Source of the DNA: Rodentibacter abscessus
GTDB lineage: Bacteria; Pseudomonadota; Gammaproteobacteria; Enterobacterales; Pasteurellaceae
NCBI RefSeq assembly: GCF_047160095.1
Contig: NZ_AP038785.1
Location: 1,302,001 to 1,366,000, forward strand
Length of the DNA: 64,000 bases
Direction: 5' to 3'
Of this stretch, positions 52,281 to 61,300 are shown in pieces. The notes under the pieces were generated by a model, which was given only the letters and a program-made list of their open reading frames with translations, did not search any database and was not told where the DNA came from. Numbering within the stretch: the stretch's first letter is position 1; each line of letters begins with the position of its first letter. The position numbers and the translations under genes are program-made.

Positions 52281-53150
52281 TTATTTCCAGCCTTTTGCTT
52301 TACAAATTAAATCGTAAGCCGCTTGGATTTGCTGGGCTTTTTCTTTTGCCATTTCCATCATTTCCGGCGGCAAACCTTTTGCCACAAGTTTATCCGGGTG
52401 GTGTTCGTTCATTAAACGGCGATAAGCACGTTTCACCGTATTGCGATCATCGGATTCACTCACACCCAATACTTTATAAGCATCACCTAAAGTCGGGCCG
52501 GAAGATTGTTGATACGCGCCTCCGCTTTGTTGATATTCATAACCGCTGCGTTGTTGATACGCACCTTGTTGATATTGTCGGTAAAATCCACCTTGTGCAA
52601 AAGCTCGAGCTGCGGTTTCCATTGCGAGCATTTGCTCAAATTGCATACGTGATAAACCTAGTTCTTCGGCAATCACATAAAGCACCTCTTTTTCGGCTTC
52701 GTGAAGTTGAGAATCAGCAAATGCAGCCTGCACCTGCACATGTAAAAACATACGCAATAAATCGGCTCGTTGCCCACACCCAATACGAAACTCACGGATC
52801 ACTTGGCGAATAGGGAAATCCGCCTCTTTACCTCGGCGGAAAGCCTCTTGTGCCAGTTTGCGACCATTATCATCTAGCTTCATTTGCGCCATTAATTGGC
52901 TTGCAAGTTGAATATCTTCTTCCGTCACCCGTCCTTTAGATTTACTCAAATGACCAAGTACGGCAAAGGTAGTCTGCATAAATAAATCTTGACGTGTCGT
53001 TTTACGCTTAAAAAAACTGGAATTGACCGCGCCAAGTTCGTATAACTTTTTATCTGCCATAGAGCCCAAAATCAGCCCGGCAATAGCACCGAAGAAACCA
53101 CCCATTTTCCAGCCGATAAACACACCTAAAATTTTTCCAATAAAATTCAT
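52281..53150 (-). CDS. djlA: Co-chaperone DjlA
   Basis: A 289-residue membrane-anchored J-domain protein. The N-terminal segment (IGKILGVFIGWKMGGFFGAIAGLILG) is a Gly-rich transmembrane helix, split here as IGKILGVFIGWKMGG. A TerB-like domain follows (VTEEDIQLASQLM, FRIGCGQRADLLR), then a Tyr/Gln-rich linker (YRQYQQGAYQQRSGYEYQQ) and a C-terminal J domain with HPD (NEHHPDKLVAKG). DjlA stimulates DnaK at the inner membrane and affects capsule and stress responses in E. coli. Confidence 0.95.
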   Translation of the reverse strand: MNFIGKILGVFIGWKMGGFFGAIAGLILGSMADKKLYELGAVNSSFFKRKTTRQDLFMQTTFAVLGHLSKSKGRVTEEDIQLASQLMAQMKLDDNGRKLAQEAFRRGKEADFPIRQVIREFRIGCGQRADLLRMFLHVQVQAAFADSQLHEAEKEVLYVIAEELGLSRMQFEQMLAMETAARAFAQGGFYRQYQQGAYQQRSGYEYQQSGGAYQQSSGPTLGDAYKVLGVSESDDRNTVKRAYRRLMNEHHPDKLVAKGLPPEMMEMAKEKAQQIQAAYDLICKAKGWK

Positions 53151-53253
53151 TCTTTCCTCTGATTACTTAAAGTGCGGTTATTTTTTTGAATATTTTTGCT
53201 CTAAATAAAGAACGTATCGCCATAAATGGTGATAAAGATCCATTTATCAAGTT

Positions 53254-53895
53254 TTACACACCAAACGCTGCACGATAAGCATGCATTTCAGCCAAATGGT
53301 TACAATAGCGAGGATCTTGTTCAATAAATTGCATCAAATCATCCAAATCAATAATAGACAATACTTGACATTGATAATCACGTTCGACTTCTTGAATCGC
53401 CGAAAGCTCACTCTTGCCACGCTCTTTTCGATTTAACGCAATTAACACGGCGGCAAGTTCCGCCTTGTTTGCACTAATTAATGCCATAGATTCTCGGATT
53501 GCCGTACCGGCGGTGATAACATCATCGACCAACAGAACCTTACCTTGTAACGGGCTACCGATTAAATTTCCACCTTCACCGTGATCTTTTACTTCTTTGC
53601 GGTTAAAACAGACGGGTTTATCAATATTATATCGGTTAAATAACGCCACAGAAACGGTTGTACCAATAGGAATGCCTTTATAAGCCGGGCCAAAAACAAC
53701 ATCAAAATCGACCGCACTTGCTTGAATTGCCGCAGCATAAAATTCCCCTAAACGGGCTAAATCCGCACCTGTATTAAATAATCCTGCATTGAAAAAATAC
53801 GGGCTTTTACGTCCTGATTTCAAGGTAAATTCACCAAATTTCAATACGTTACGACTTAAAGCAAATTCAATAAAATCACGTTTATATTGTTCCAT
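53254..53895 (-). CDS. pyrE: Orotate phosphoribosyltransferase
   Basis: A 213-residue enzyme that joins orotate to PRPP in pyrimidine synthesis. The PRPP motif is VLLVDDVITAGTAIRES, and the mobile loop carries FNRKEVKDHGEGG. It begins MEQYKRDFIEFALSRNVLKFG and lies 9 bp after rph, in the conserved rph-pyrE operon. In E. coli, rph translation controls attenuation before pyrE; no attenuator hairpin is evident in the 9-bp gap. Confidence 0.97.
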   Translation of the reverse strand: MEQYKRDFIEFALSRNVLKFGEFTLKSGRKSPYFFNAGLFNTGADLARLGEFYAAAIQASAVDFDVVFGPAYKGIPIGTTVSVALFNRYNIDKPVCFNRKEVKDHGEGGNLIGSPLQGKVLLVDDVITAGTAIRESMALISANKAELAAVLIALNRKERGKSELSAIQEVERDYQCQVLSIIDLDDLMQFIEQDPRYCNHLAEMHAYRAAFGV

Positions 53896-53904
53896 TTTTA
53901 GCCC

Positions 53905-54621
53905 TTAAATCCCTAGTGCCTCACGTTGCGCTACAAAAATTTGATAGCAGCCCTGTTTCGCTAAATCGAGTAATGTTAGTAACTCTTCGTGGCTGAAAGG
54001 CTCTCCTTCTGCTGTGCCTTGCACTTCAATCATACGACCGTCTTCCATCATCACCACATTCATATCGGTTTGTGCAGCAGAATCTTCTATATATTCCAAA
54101 TCGCATACGGCATTTCCTTCTACAATGCCGACAGAAATGGCAGAAACCAAACCTTTGATAGGGTTCGTTTTTAAGGTTCCGTTTTCGATTAAAGCATTAA
54201 TCGCATCACATAATGCAACCGCCGCCCCTGTAATAGCTGCCGTGCGTGTACCGCCATCCGCTTGGATAACATCGCAATCGAGAGTAATTGCACGCTCACC
54301 AAGTGCTTTTAAATCCACCATGGCACGTAGCGAACGGGCAATTAAACGTTGAATTTCCATAGTGCGCCCCCCTTGTTTACCCTTTGCGGCTTCACGCTGC
54401 ATACGGCTATGGGTCGAGCGCGGTAACATACCATATTCAGCCGTCACCCAACCTTGATTTTGACCTTTTAAGAAGCGCGGCACGGAATCTTCCACCGTTG
54501 CCGTGCAAAGCACCTTGGTATCGCCAAATTCGACTAAAACAGAACCTTCAGCGTGTTTAGTGTAATGACGGGTAATTTTTATTTGACGGGGTTGATGATT
54601 TTCTCGATTATTCGGACGCAT
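53905..54621 (-). CDS. rph: Ribonuclease PH
   Basis: A 238-residue phosphorolytic exonuclease that trims tRNA 3' ends. Start at 54621 (MRPNNRENHQPRQIKITRHY) matches the family; the frame is open for 41 more codons, overlapping the end of the SulP gene, and those codons are not conserved. Seen: VEFGDTKVLCTATVEDSVP, QRLIARSLRAMVDLKALGE, DCDVIQADGGTRTAAITGA. The enzyme appears intact, unlike in E. coli K-12. Confidence 0.96.
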   Translation of the reverse strand: MRPNNRENHQPRQIKITRHYTKHAEGSVLVEFGDTKVLCTATVEDSVPRFLKGQNQGWVTAEYGMLPRSTHSRMQREAAKGKQGGRTMEIQRLIARSLRAMVDLKALGERAITLDCDVIQADGGTRTAAITGAAVALCDAINALIENGTLKTNPIKGLVSAISVGIVEGNAVCDLEYIEDSAAQTDMNVVMMEDGRMIEVQGTAEGEPFSHEELLTLLDLAKQGCYQIFVAQREALGI

Positions 54622-54682
54622 AAAAAAATTCCTTGATATGTAAATAAAAAAGCGCACCATTCTAGCACGCTTTTGTTTTTCC

Positions 54683-56425
54683 TTATGAATGAGATTGTAC
54701 AAAATTTCGAATTTTATCGAAGGTTTCCGATAAATCCGCCGCAAAATTAATCTTTTGTATTTCAGGTATCGTATTTGATTTCACCAGCATTCTAAGAGGT
54801 TGGAACTGCATATTGCAAAGATAAAGCTGCTGATGTGGCAACATATGTTGTACAAATCGAGTAAGCGCGTGAATTCCACCGGCATCCAACACGGTCACCG
54901 CATCACACTGCAATACAATATGCTTGATTTCGTGATCCGTATGCACGGTTTTATCATGAAGATCAGAAAATAATTTATCCGCTGCAGCAAAAAATAACGG
55001 ACCACTGATGCGATAAACCAACACATCATCCAAATCTTCCGGTGCATTATGCTCAATGGTCTTTGTCATCTCTGCGATAGTACGGATAAACAATAAACTC
55101 GCTAGCAATACTCCTACGCTAATGGCAATCACCATATCAAATAATACGGTTAAAATCAGGCAAGTGAACAATACCGCCATTTCATTTTTACCGGAACGGC
55201 GTGCAAGGTGAATAATTTCATTCACGCTTGCCATATTCCACGCCACTACTAAAAGCAATGCCGCCATAGAAGAAAGCGGTAAATAAGAAAGCGTCTGCGC
55301 AAATAAAAGTAACGCAAATAAAACTAAAAGTGCGTGAACAACACTCGCAATCGGTGAAACCGCACCTGATTTCACATTCGCAGCAGAACGTGCAATTGCC
55401 GCCGTTGCCGTAATCCCACCAAAGAAAGGTGAAACAATATTACCTAAACCTTGTGCAAGCAATTCATTATTTGAATGGTGTTTGGTGTCCGTCATATTAT
55501 CAAGCACGACAGCACACAATAAAGACTCTATCGCACCTAATACCGCCATTGAAAAAGCCGCCGGCAATAGGGCTTGTAAACGATTAAAATCCCATTCAAT
55601 AAGCTCGCCTTGCGCATTAGGAATATTCCAAGGCAATGCAAAATCAGGTAATACATTTGGGATTCCCTGCCCTATCGAGCCGTCAGGCAAAATATATTGA
55701 AAAGCAGAGCCAATAGTCGCCACATCAAAACCAAAGTACTGTAATACTAAAGCAAGAATAGTACCTATCATCACCGCAGGTAAATGACCCGGTATTGCAA
55801 GCCGAAATTTATGCCATTGCGTTAATATTAACAAAGTGATTAACCCAACGGCAGTATCCGCCCAGTTAATCGTTGGAAGTGCGGTTAAAATTGCGTGAAT
55901 TTTTTCCGGATAATGCGCCGGCATCTTTTCAATACTGAGACCAAGAAAATCTTTAATTTGTAGCGTACCAATAGTAATCCCGATCCCGCAGGTAAAACCC
56001 AAAGTTACAGGCAAAGGAATGTATTCAATTAGTCGTCCAAGACGAAACAAAGCTATTAAAATTAAAATTACACCGGAGAGCAATGTTGCCATCAATAAAC
56101 CACTCAATCCGAATTGCTGAGTGACGGGATATAAAATCACCACAAAGGCAGCAGTTGGCCCTGAAATATTGAATCGGGATCCTCCCGTAACTGAAATCAC
56201 AATCCCTGCAATAATCGCGGTATAAAGCCCATGTTGTGGAGGAACACCACTGGCAATCGCCAACGCCATAGAAAGCGGTATCGCAATTACCCCAACCGTT
56301 AAACCAGCGATAATATCCCGAATCAGTGATTTTTTCGTATAACCGGCACGAAATGCATCCTTTAGAGCGCTAAAAGGTTTTACGGCTAAAAACACATTTT
56401 TAGAAAAGAGTGATTTAATGTGCAT
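54683..56425 (-). CDS. SulP family anion transporter with STAS domain (DauA-like)
   Basis: A 580-residue transporter: SulP signature GLTVGVIAIPLSMALAIASG, then PPQHGLYTAIIAG and NISGPTAAFVVIL, about twelve to fourteen helices, and a C-terminal STAS domain (HIVLQCDAVTVLDAGGIHAL). E. coli DauA imports C4-dicarboxylates; others carry sulfate or bicarbonate. The substrate is unclear. I start it at 56425 (MHIKSLFSKNVFLAVKPF). It is divergent from the tRNA-Ser gene, and an uptake sequence lies 25 bp before its start. Confidence 0.9.
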   Translation of the reverse strand: MHIKSLFSKNVFLAVKPFSALKDAFRAGYTKKSLIRDIIAGLTVGVIAIPLSMALAIASGVPPQHGLYTAIIAGIVISVTGGSRFNISGPTAAFVVILYPVTQQFGLSGLLMATLLSGVILILIALFRLGRLIEYIPLPVTLGFTCGIGITIGTLQIKDFLGLSIEKMPAHYPEKIHAILTALPTINWADTAVGLITLLILTQWHKFRLAIPGHLPAVMIGTILALVLQYFGFDVATIGSAFQYILPDGSIGQGIPNVLPDFALPWNIPNAQGELIEWDFNRLQALLPAAFSMAVLGAIESLLCAVVLDNMTDTKHHSNNELLAQGLGNIVSPFFGGITATAAIARSAANVKSGAVSPIASVVHALLVLFALLLFAQTLSYLPLSSMAALLLVVAWNMASVNEIIHLARRSGKNEMAVLFTCLILTVLFDMVIAISVGVLLASLLFIRTIAEMTKTIEHNAPEDLDDVLVYRISGPLFFAAADKLFSDLHDKTVHTDHEIKHIVLQCDAVTVLDAGGIHALTRFVQHMLPHQQLYLCNMQFQPLRMLVKSNTIPEIQKINFAADLSETFDKIRNFVQSHS

Positions 56426-56550
56426 AAAAAAACGACAAAAAGTGAACAAAGTGCGGTTATTTTAGCGAAAGTTTGAAAAGATTTTAATGTTCTAGCTCAA
56501 AAAACTTGACTAAGTTAGTGCAAATCTTTATAGTTTGCGCACCTCAACAC

Positions 56551-56640
56551 GGTGAGATGTCCGAGTGGTTGAAGGAGCACGCCTGGAAAGCGTGTATGTG
56601 CGAAAGTGCATCGGGGGTTCGAATCCCCCTCTCACCGCCA
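56551..56640 (+). tRNA. tRNA-Ser(GGA)
   Basis: A 90-base tRNA with encoded CCA. Acceptor arms GGTGAGA and CTCACC, anticodon stem CACGC/GCGTG with loop CTGGAAA giving anticodon GGA, a long variable arm typical of serine tRNAs (TATGTGCGAAAGTGCATC), and T arm GGGGGTTCGAATCCCCC. Confidence 0.98.
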
Positions 56641-56740
56641 GAACACAATTCTTTAGCATTCGCCAACGTTTTCTAATGACTTTAAACTCAAATAAATTCA
56701 AATAGTTATTGTTTTTTAATGATTGCTTATATCCGCACTT

Positions 56741-56795
56741 TTTAGATCCCTGTTAAGATCCCTCGTTGTGTAGGGGATTTTTCTAGGGATCTAAA
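56741..56795. repeat. Nested inverted repeat downstream of tRNA-Ser
   Basis: TTTAGATCCCT (56741-56751) and AGGGATCTAAA (56785-56795) are perfect 11-base inverses. Inside them a second GATCCCT and an AGGGGATTTTT repeat the theme. Position 100 bp after a tRNA gene suggests either its terminator or a leftover integration site; no integrase gene is present. Confidence 0.45.
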
Positions 56796-56962
56796 ACGCA
56801 CATTCATTTTATCTTACATACTACTTAAACACTTCAATTCCACACATATAACACATTATGTTCTATAGCTAGACTTTTATCTAACTATAAAAAAGCGATC
56901 CCGAATTGATCTGCCCCCCAAAAGTTGGACAAAATAAACCAACTCAGTCAGGGGCAGATTTT

Positions 56963-57490
56963 ATGACCAAATACAATCAAACATTCAAACAACAAGCCAT
57001 CGATTTTTATCTTAAAAATCACTTAGATGTTTCACTTACAAAAAAACAATTTCAACTTTCCGACACCACCTTAAGACGTTGGATTACCCAATATCAACAT
57101 TCAGGCAATGCAGGGCTTGCCCTATTGCCCGGCAAACGCATTTATTCCGCTGAATTTAAATATCAAGTCATCCTTGCCGTTCAAAAAGGGGATTTCTCTG
57201 CAAGGCAAGCGACAATCCATTTCGGCATAAGTAATTCAGGTCTTATCAGCCAATGGTTGAAAGCCTTTGAAAAAGACGGTATAAACGGTTTACACCCCAA
57301 ACCGAAAGGAAGACCGACAATGTCCCCGAAAAAACCAAAATACGCCAAAATGCCACCGCCGCCGAAGACCGAAGAAGACCGCTTACGGTTAAGGATTTTG
57401 GAGCTTGAAGCGGAGGTGGCATTTCTAAAAAAGTTGGACGAAGTGATACGGGAGGAAGAAGCCGAACGGCGGCGATTATCCAAAGATTGA
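56963..57490 (+). CDS. IS3-family transposase OrfA
   Basis: A 175-residue DNA-binding protein with two helix-turn-helix segments (LDVSLTKKQFQLSDTTLRRWI and KGDFSARQATIHFGISNSGL, the second ending LISQWLKAF) and a C-terminal leucine-zipper-like helix (RLRILELEAEVAFLKKLDEV), as in IS150-group OrfA. At 57427-57433 the heptamer A AAA AAG allows a -1 ribosomal shift into orfB, whose frame is open from there, giving the OrfAB transposase. The start ATG at 56963 follows AGGGG. Confidence 0.93.
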   Translation: MTKYNQTFKQQAIDFYLKNHLDVSLTKKQFQLSDTTLRRWITQYQHSGNAGLALLPGKRIYSAEFKYQVILAVQKGDFSARQATIHFGISNSGLISQWLKAFEKDGINGLHPKPKGRPTMSPKKPKYAKMPPPPKTEEDRLRLRILELEAEVAFLKKLDEVIREEEAERRRLSKD

Positions 57491-58296
57491 GAGGGACGTT
57501 TCCGCTTAACATCTTGCTTTCATTGGCAAATTTGTCTCGTAGTGTGTTTTTCTATCATTTAAAGCCGAAGGCGGATAAAAATACCGCACTTAAAGCGGAA
57601 ATCAGGCGGATTAAAGCAGAAAATCCGGCGTATGGTTATCGCCGAGTAAGTGCGTTATTGAAAGGCGTTAATCACAAACGGGTACAACACTTAATCCAAC
57701 AAATGGGGCTACAGGTGAAGGGCAAAAAAGCGAGAAAGTACGCCGCCTATCGCGGTGAAATCGGAAACATCGCCCCAAACCGCTTACAACGGGATTTCAC
57801 CACAACCCGACCAAACGAAAAATGGCTTACCGACATCACGGAAATCAAAGCCAAAGACGGCAGTAAATGTTACGTCTCACCGATTTTAGACTGCTTCAAC
57901 TCGGAAATCATCAGCGTTGCTATCAGTCGAAGCCCGAATTGGCAACAAGTGAAAGTAATGTTGCAACAAGCGGTCGAAAAATTACCCAAAGAGGCGAAGC
58001 CGATACTGCATTCGGACCAAGGTTGGCAATATCAAATGTGTGCGTATCAACGCATCTTACAAGAAAACGGCATAGTGCAGAGTATGTCAAGAAAGGGAAA
58101 CTGCCTAGATAATGCGATGATGGAGAGCTTTTTCGGGCGGATGAAAACGGAATGTATCTATGGTAAGCATTTTGACAATGCCGAGGAGGTTGCACAAGCG
58201 GTGAGGGAGTATATACGGTATTACAATGAGGAACGAATACAATTAAAATTAAACGGCTTGAGCCCGATACAATATCGAACTCAAACCATTTGTTAA
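57487..58296 (+). CDS. IS3-family transposase OrfB (DDE catalytic domain)
   Basis: A 269-residue integrase-core protein in the -1 frame relative to orfA, overlapping it by 4 bp. The DDE triad is seen as TDITEIK (first Asp), LHSDQGWQY (second Asp) and MESFFGRMK (Glu), with an HTH_21 region (NPAYGYRRVSALL) before it. It is probably made mainly as the OrfAB fusion by frameshifting at 57427-57433; a TTG at 57487 could start it separately. The coding sequence carries one DNA uptake sequence (57583-57591). Confidence 0.93.
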   Translation: MRGTFPLNILLSLANLSRSVFFYHLKPKADKNTALKAEIRRIKAENPAYGYRRVSALLKGVNHKRVQHLIQQMGLQVKGKKARKYAAYRGEIGNIAPNRLQRDFTTTRPNEKWLTDITEIKAKDGSKCYVSPILDCFNSEIISVAISRSPNWQQVKVMLQQAVEKLPKEAKPILHSDQGWQYQMCAYQRILQENGIVQSMSRKGNCLDNAMMESFFGRMKTECIYGKHFDNAEEVAQAVREYIRYYNEERIQLKLNGLSPIQYRTQTIC

Positions 58297-58365
58297 ATGG
58301 TCTAACTTTTTGGGGTCAGATCAAATAGAGATCGCTTTTTCATCATAATTAGCAATGACTAGTGC

Positions 58366-61300
58366 TTAAATAATATTGGTGATCGCATCATCAATATATA
58401 GTTTTGCTCCTTCTGCGGAATTAGAAGTATAGAGGGTATAACTATGCTCTGTACCATCTAATGCGGTATGAGTAACCTTTTCGGTACCTTTTGTAAAGGT
58501 ACCCTTCGTATCCACAGTATCGTTGCTATCGCCGGAAATATATAATGGATTAGAATTTGAATTTGCCAATACATCTGATGCCTTCAGAACCACTTTCTGC
58601 GCTCCTGTTGCCGTCATATCAACCGCTTCAAATTCTCTTAAACCATCCGGTTTACTAGTACCAGATCCAGAATATCCAGAATGGAGATTTACCGTTGTGC
58701 CGCTACCGCTAATCGCAATAGTATCAAAACCTTCTCCACCACGAATATCGGTTTGATTACGCCCAGAATTGATTTCATTTCCCTTATTATTGTACTCAAT
58801 TGCACTATAATCTTTTGTGAACTCAATTACATCATCACCGGCGCCACCGGTAATTTTGTAGTAATGGTTATCGGTTGTATAACCAACATCGCCCAGAATG
58901 ATCTTATCGTTACCAGCTCCACCATCAATGGAAGTATCTCCAACGTGAGTCTTATAGGTGGTAGTGAATTGTGCATTACTCAAATCAATAGTGTCGTTAC
59001 CATCACCACCATAGATATGCGTCATACGTAAATCACTTGCCACTACAACTAAATTGTCATCGCCATCACCAAGTTCTACATTGACCCAGAATAAATCACC
59101 TTTACCACGATTTGGTTTCAAGATAACGGTATCATCTCCGGTGCCCGCTTGAATATCAGTATATTGAATATTCCCGGCACCTTTTTCCCCCATTGATAAC
59201 TTGTCGTTACCTTCACCAAGATCAATCTTGTTCCAATTGGTTCTCTTATTAACATCCTTGACAGCAGGTGTATTACCAAGTGCTCCACCACCAATAATAA
59301 CCGTGTCATCGCCTATTCCTAGGTCAATCTGATTATTCAGACCGAATAATTTTCCACGCACAGTTAATACATCATCCCCATCACCGGTTTGAATAACTGA
59401 ATTATTCTTTGCATTTAAAGAACGAAGGTTACCACGAATATCAACTTTATCTTCATCGGCACCCGTGTTAATTTTCGTACTAATGGCATTATTGGTAATA
59501 ATAACTTTGTCTTTTCCCGCATTGGTATTAATTGTACCGCCGGTAATTGACATTCTGCCGGTAATATCATCAGCACTGGTTCCTTTACCGACCACAACAA
59601 GATCATCATTATCTCCGGTATTAATCTGTCCCTTGTCGCCAATCTTACCGGCAGATAACGGATTTTTATCTTTAATTTTTTTCACAATTCCTGAACTAGG
59701 ATTATTCGGAACTGTACGTCCGGTAATAATCACATTAGGATCAGTAACCGGTCGATCATCCTCATCTTTATCATCAGCTAAATCCTTATCAGTAGGTTCA
59801 TCTGAAGTGTCAGTATCTTCCTCCCAACCAGTGGTGTCTACCCAATTGTTGCTGTCTGTTGGAGGAGTCACTTCCGGTACTTGGATACCATCAAGTGCTT
59901 CCGCTTCTTTCGCTAAGTCCGCTTTGTCCGCATTGTCATCCGGTAACGCCTTAATCGCTTTTTCCGCCGCCGCTTTCTTATCCGCCGCGTCTTTCGCTTT
60001 CGCTTCTAAGTCCGCTTTTTCTTCCGCGGTGATATTTTTGTCTTCATCGGCTTTCGCTAAAGCGTCTTTCGCCGCTTTATCCGCCGCTTTGGCTTCTTCA
60101 AGTGCTGCTTTTGCGTCTTTTGCCGGATCTTCTTGCGGGGTCACGTCCGGTACTTCAATACCGTCCAGTTTACCCACTTCGTCCGTTAAGCCTGCTTTCT
60201 CCGCGTTATCCGCCGGTAAATCGTTGATGGCTTTTTCCGCCGCCGCTTTCTTCTCTGCCGCCTCTTTCGCTTTCGCTTCTAAGTCCGCTTTTTCTTCCGC
60301 GGTGATATTTTTGTCTTCATCGGCTTTCGCTAAAGCGTCTTTCGCCGCTTTATCCGCCGCTTTGGCTTCTTCAAGTGCTGCTTTTGCGTCTTTTGCCGGA
60401 TCTTCTTGCGGGGTCACGTCCGGTACTTGGATACCGTCCAGTTTACCCACTTCGTCCGTTAAGCCTGCTTTGTCCGCATTGTCATCCGGTAACGCCTTAA
60501 TCGCTTCTTCCGCCGCCGCTTTCTTATCCGCCGCCTCTTTCGCTTTCGCCTCTAAGTCCGCTTTCTCTTCCGCGGTGATATTTTTGTCTTCATTGGCTTT
60601 CGCTAACGCGTCTTTCGCCGCCTTGTCCGCCGCTTTGGCTTCATCTAACGCCGCTTTCGCGTCTTTTGCCGGATCTTCTTGCGGGGTCACGTCCGGTACT
60701 TGGATACCGTCCAGTTTACCCACTTCGTCCGTTAAGCCTGCTTTGTCCGCATTGTCATCCGGTAACGCCTTAATCGCTTCTTCCGCCGCCGCTTTCTTAT
60801 CCGCCGCCTCTTTCGCTTTCGCTTCTAAGTCCGCTTTCTCTTCCGCGGTGATATTTTTGTCTTCATTGGCTTTCGCTAACGCGTCTTTCGCCGCTTTATC
60901 CGCCGCTTTGGCTTCATCTAACGCCGCTTTTGCGTCTTTTGCCGGATCTTCTTGCGGGGTCACGTCCGGTACTTCAATACCGTCCAGTTTACCCACTTCG
61001 TCCGTTAAGCCCGCTTTCTCCGCGTTATCATCCGGTAACGCCTTAATCGCTTCTTCCGCCGCCGCTTTCTTATCCGCCGCCTCTTTCGCTTTCGCCTCTA
61101 AGTCCGCTTTCTCTTCCGCAGTGATATTTTTGTCTTCATTGGCTTTCGCTAACGCGTCTTTCGCCGCCTTGTCCGCCGCTTTCGCTTCATCTAACGCCGC
61201 TTTTGCGTCTTTTGCCGGATCTTCTTGCGGGGTCACGTCCGGTACTTCAATACCGTCCAGTTTACCCACTTCGTCCGTTAAGCCTGCTTTCTCCGCGTTA

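Larger units (their letters stand above)
56907..58323 (+). mobile_element. IS3-family insertion sequence, complete (about 1417 bp)
   Basis: Terminal inverted repeats are TGATCTGCCCCCCAAAAGTT at the left and, inverted, TGATCTGACCCCAAAAAGTT at the right. The sequence AAT is duplicated on both sides (56904-56906 and 58324-58326), the 3-bp target duplication usual for IS3 elements. It contains overlapping orfA and orfB with an A AAA AAG slippery site. Both frames are intact, so it is probably active or recently was. Confidence 0.93.
56890..58340 (-). terminator. RTX-gene terminator split by the IS element
   Basis: AAAAAGCGATC (56890-56900) and GATCGCTTTTT (58330-58340) are perfect 11-base inverses. 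Removing the IS and one AAT target copy joins them with a 9-base loop (CCGAATAGA), giving a rho-independent terminator 25 bp after the stop codon of the RTX gene on the minus strand. In the present sequence the arms are 1.4 kb apart. Confidence 0.8.

Noticed and set aside
52256..52813. A 185-codon plus-strand frame opposite djlA
   Set aside because: It is antisense to a well-supported gene and shows no recognisable domain.
53905..54744. 41-codon upstream extension of rph overlapping the SulP gene
   Set aside because: The Lys/Arg/Phe-rich extension is not part of RNase PH, whose conserved start is MRPNNRENHQPRQ at 54621.
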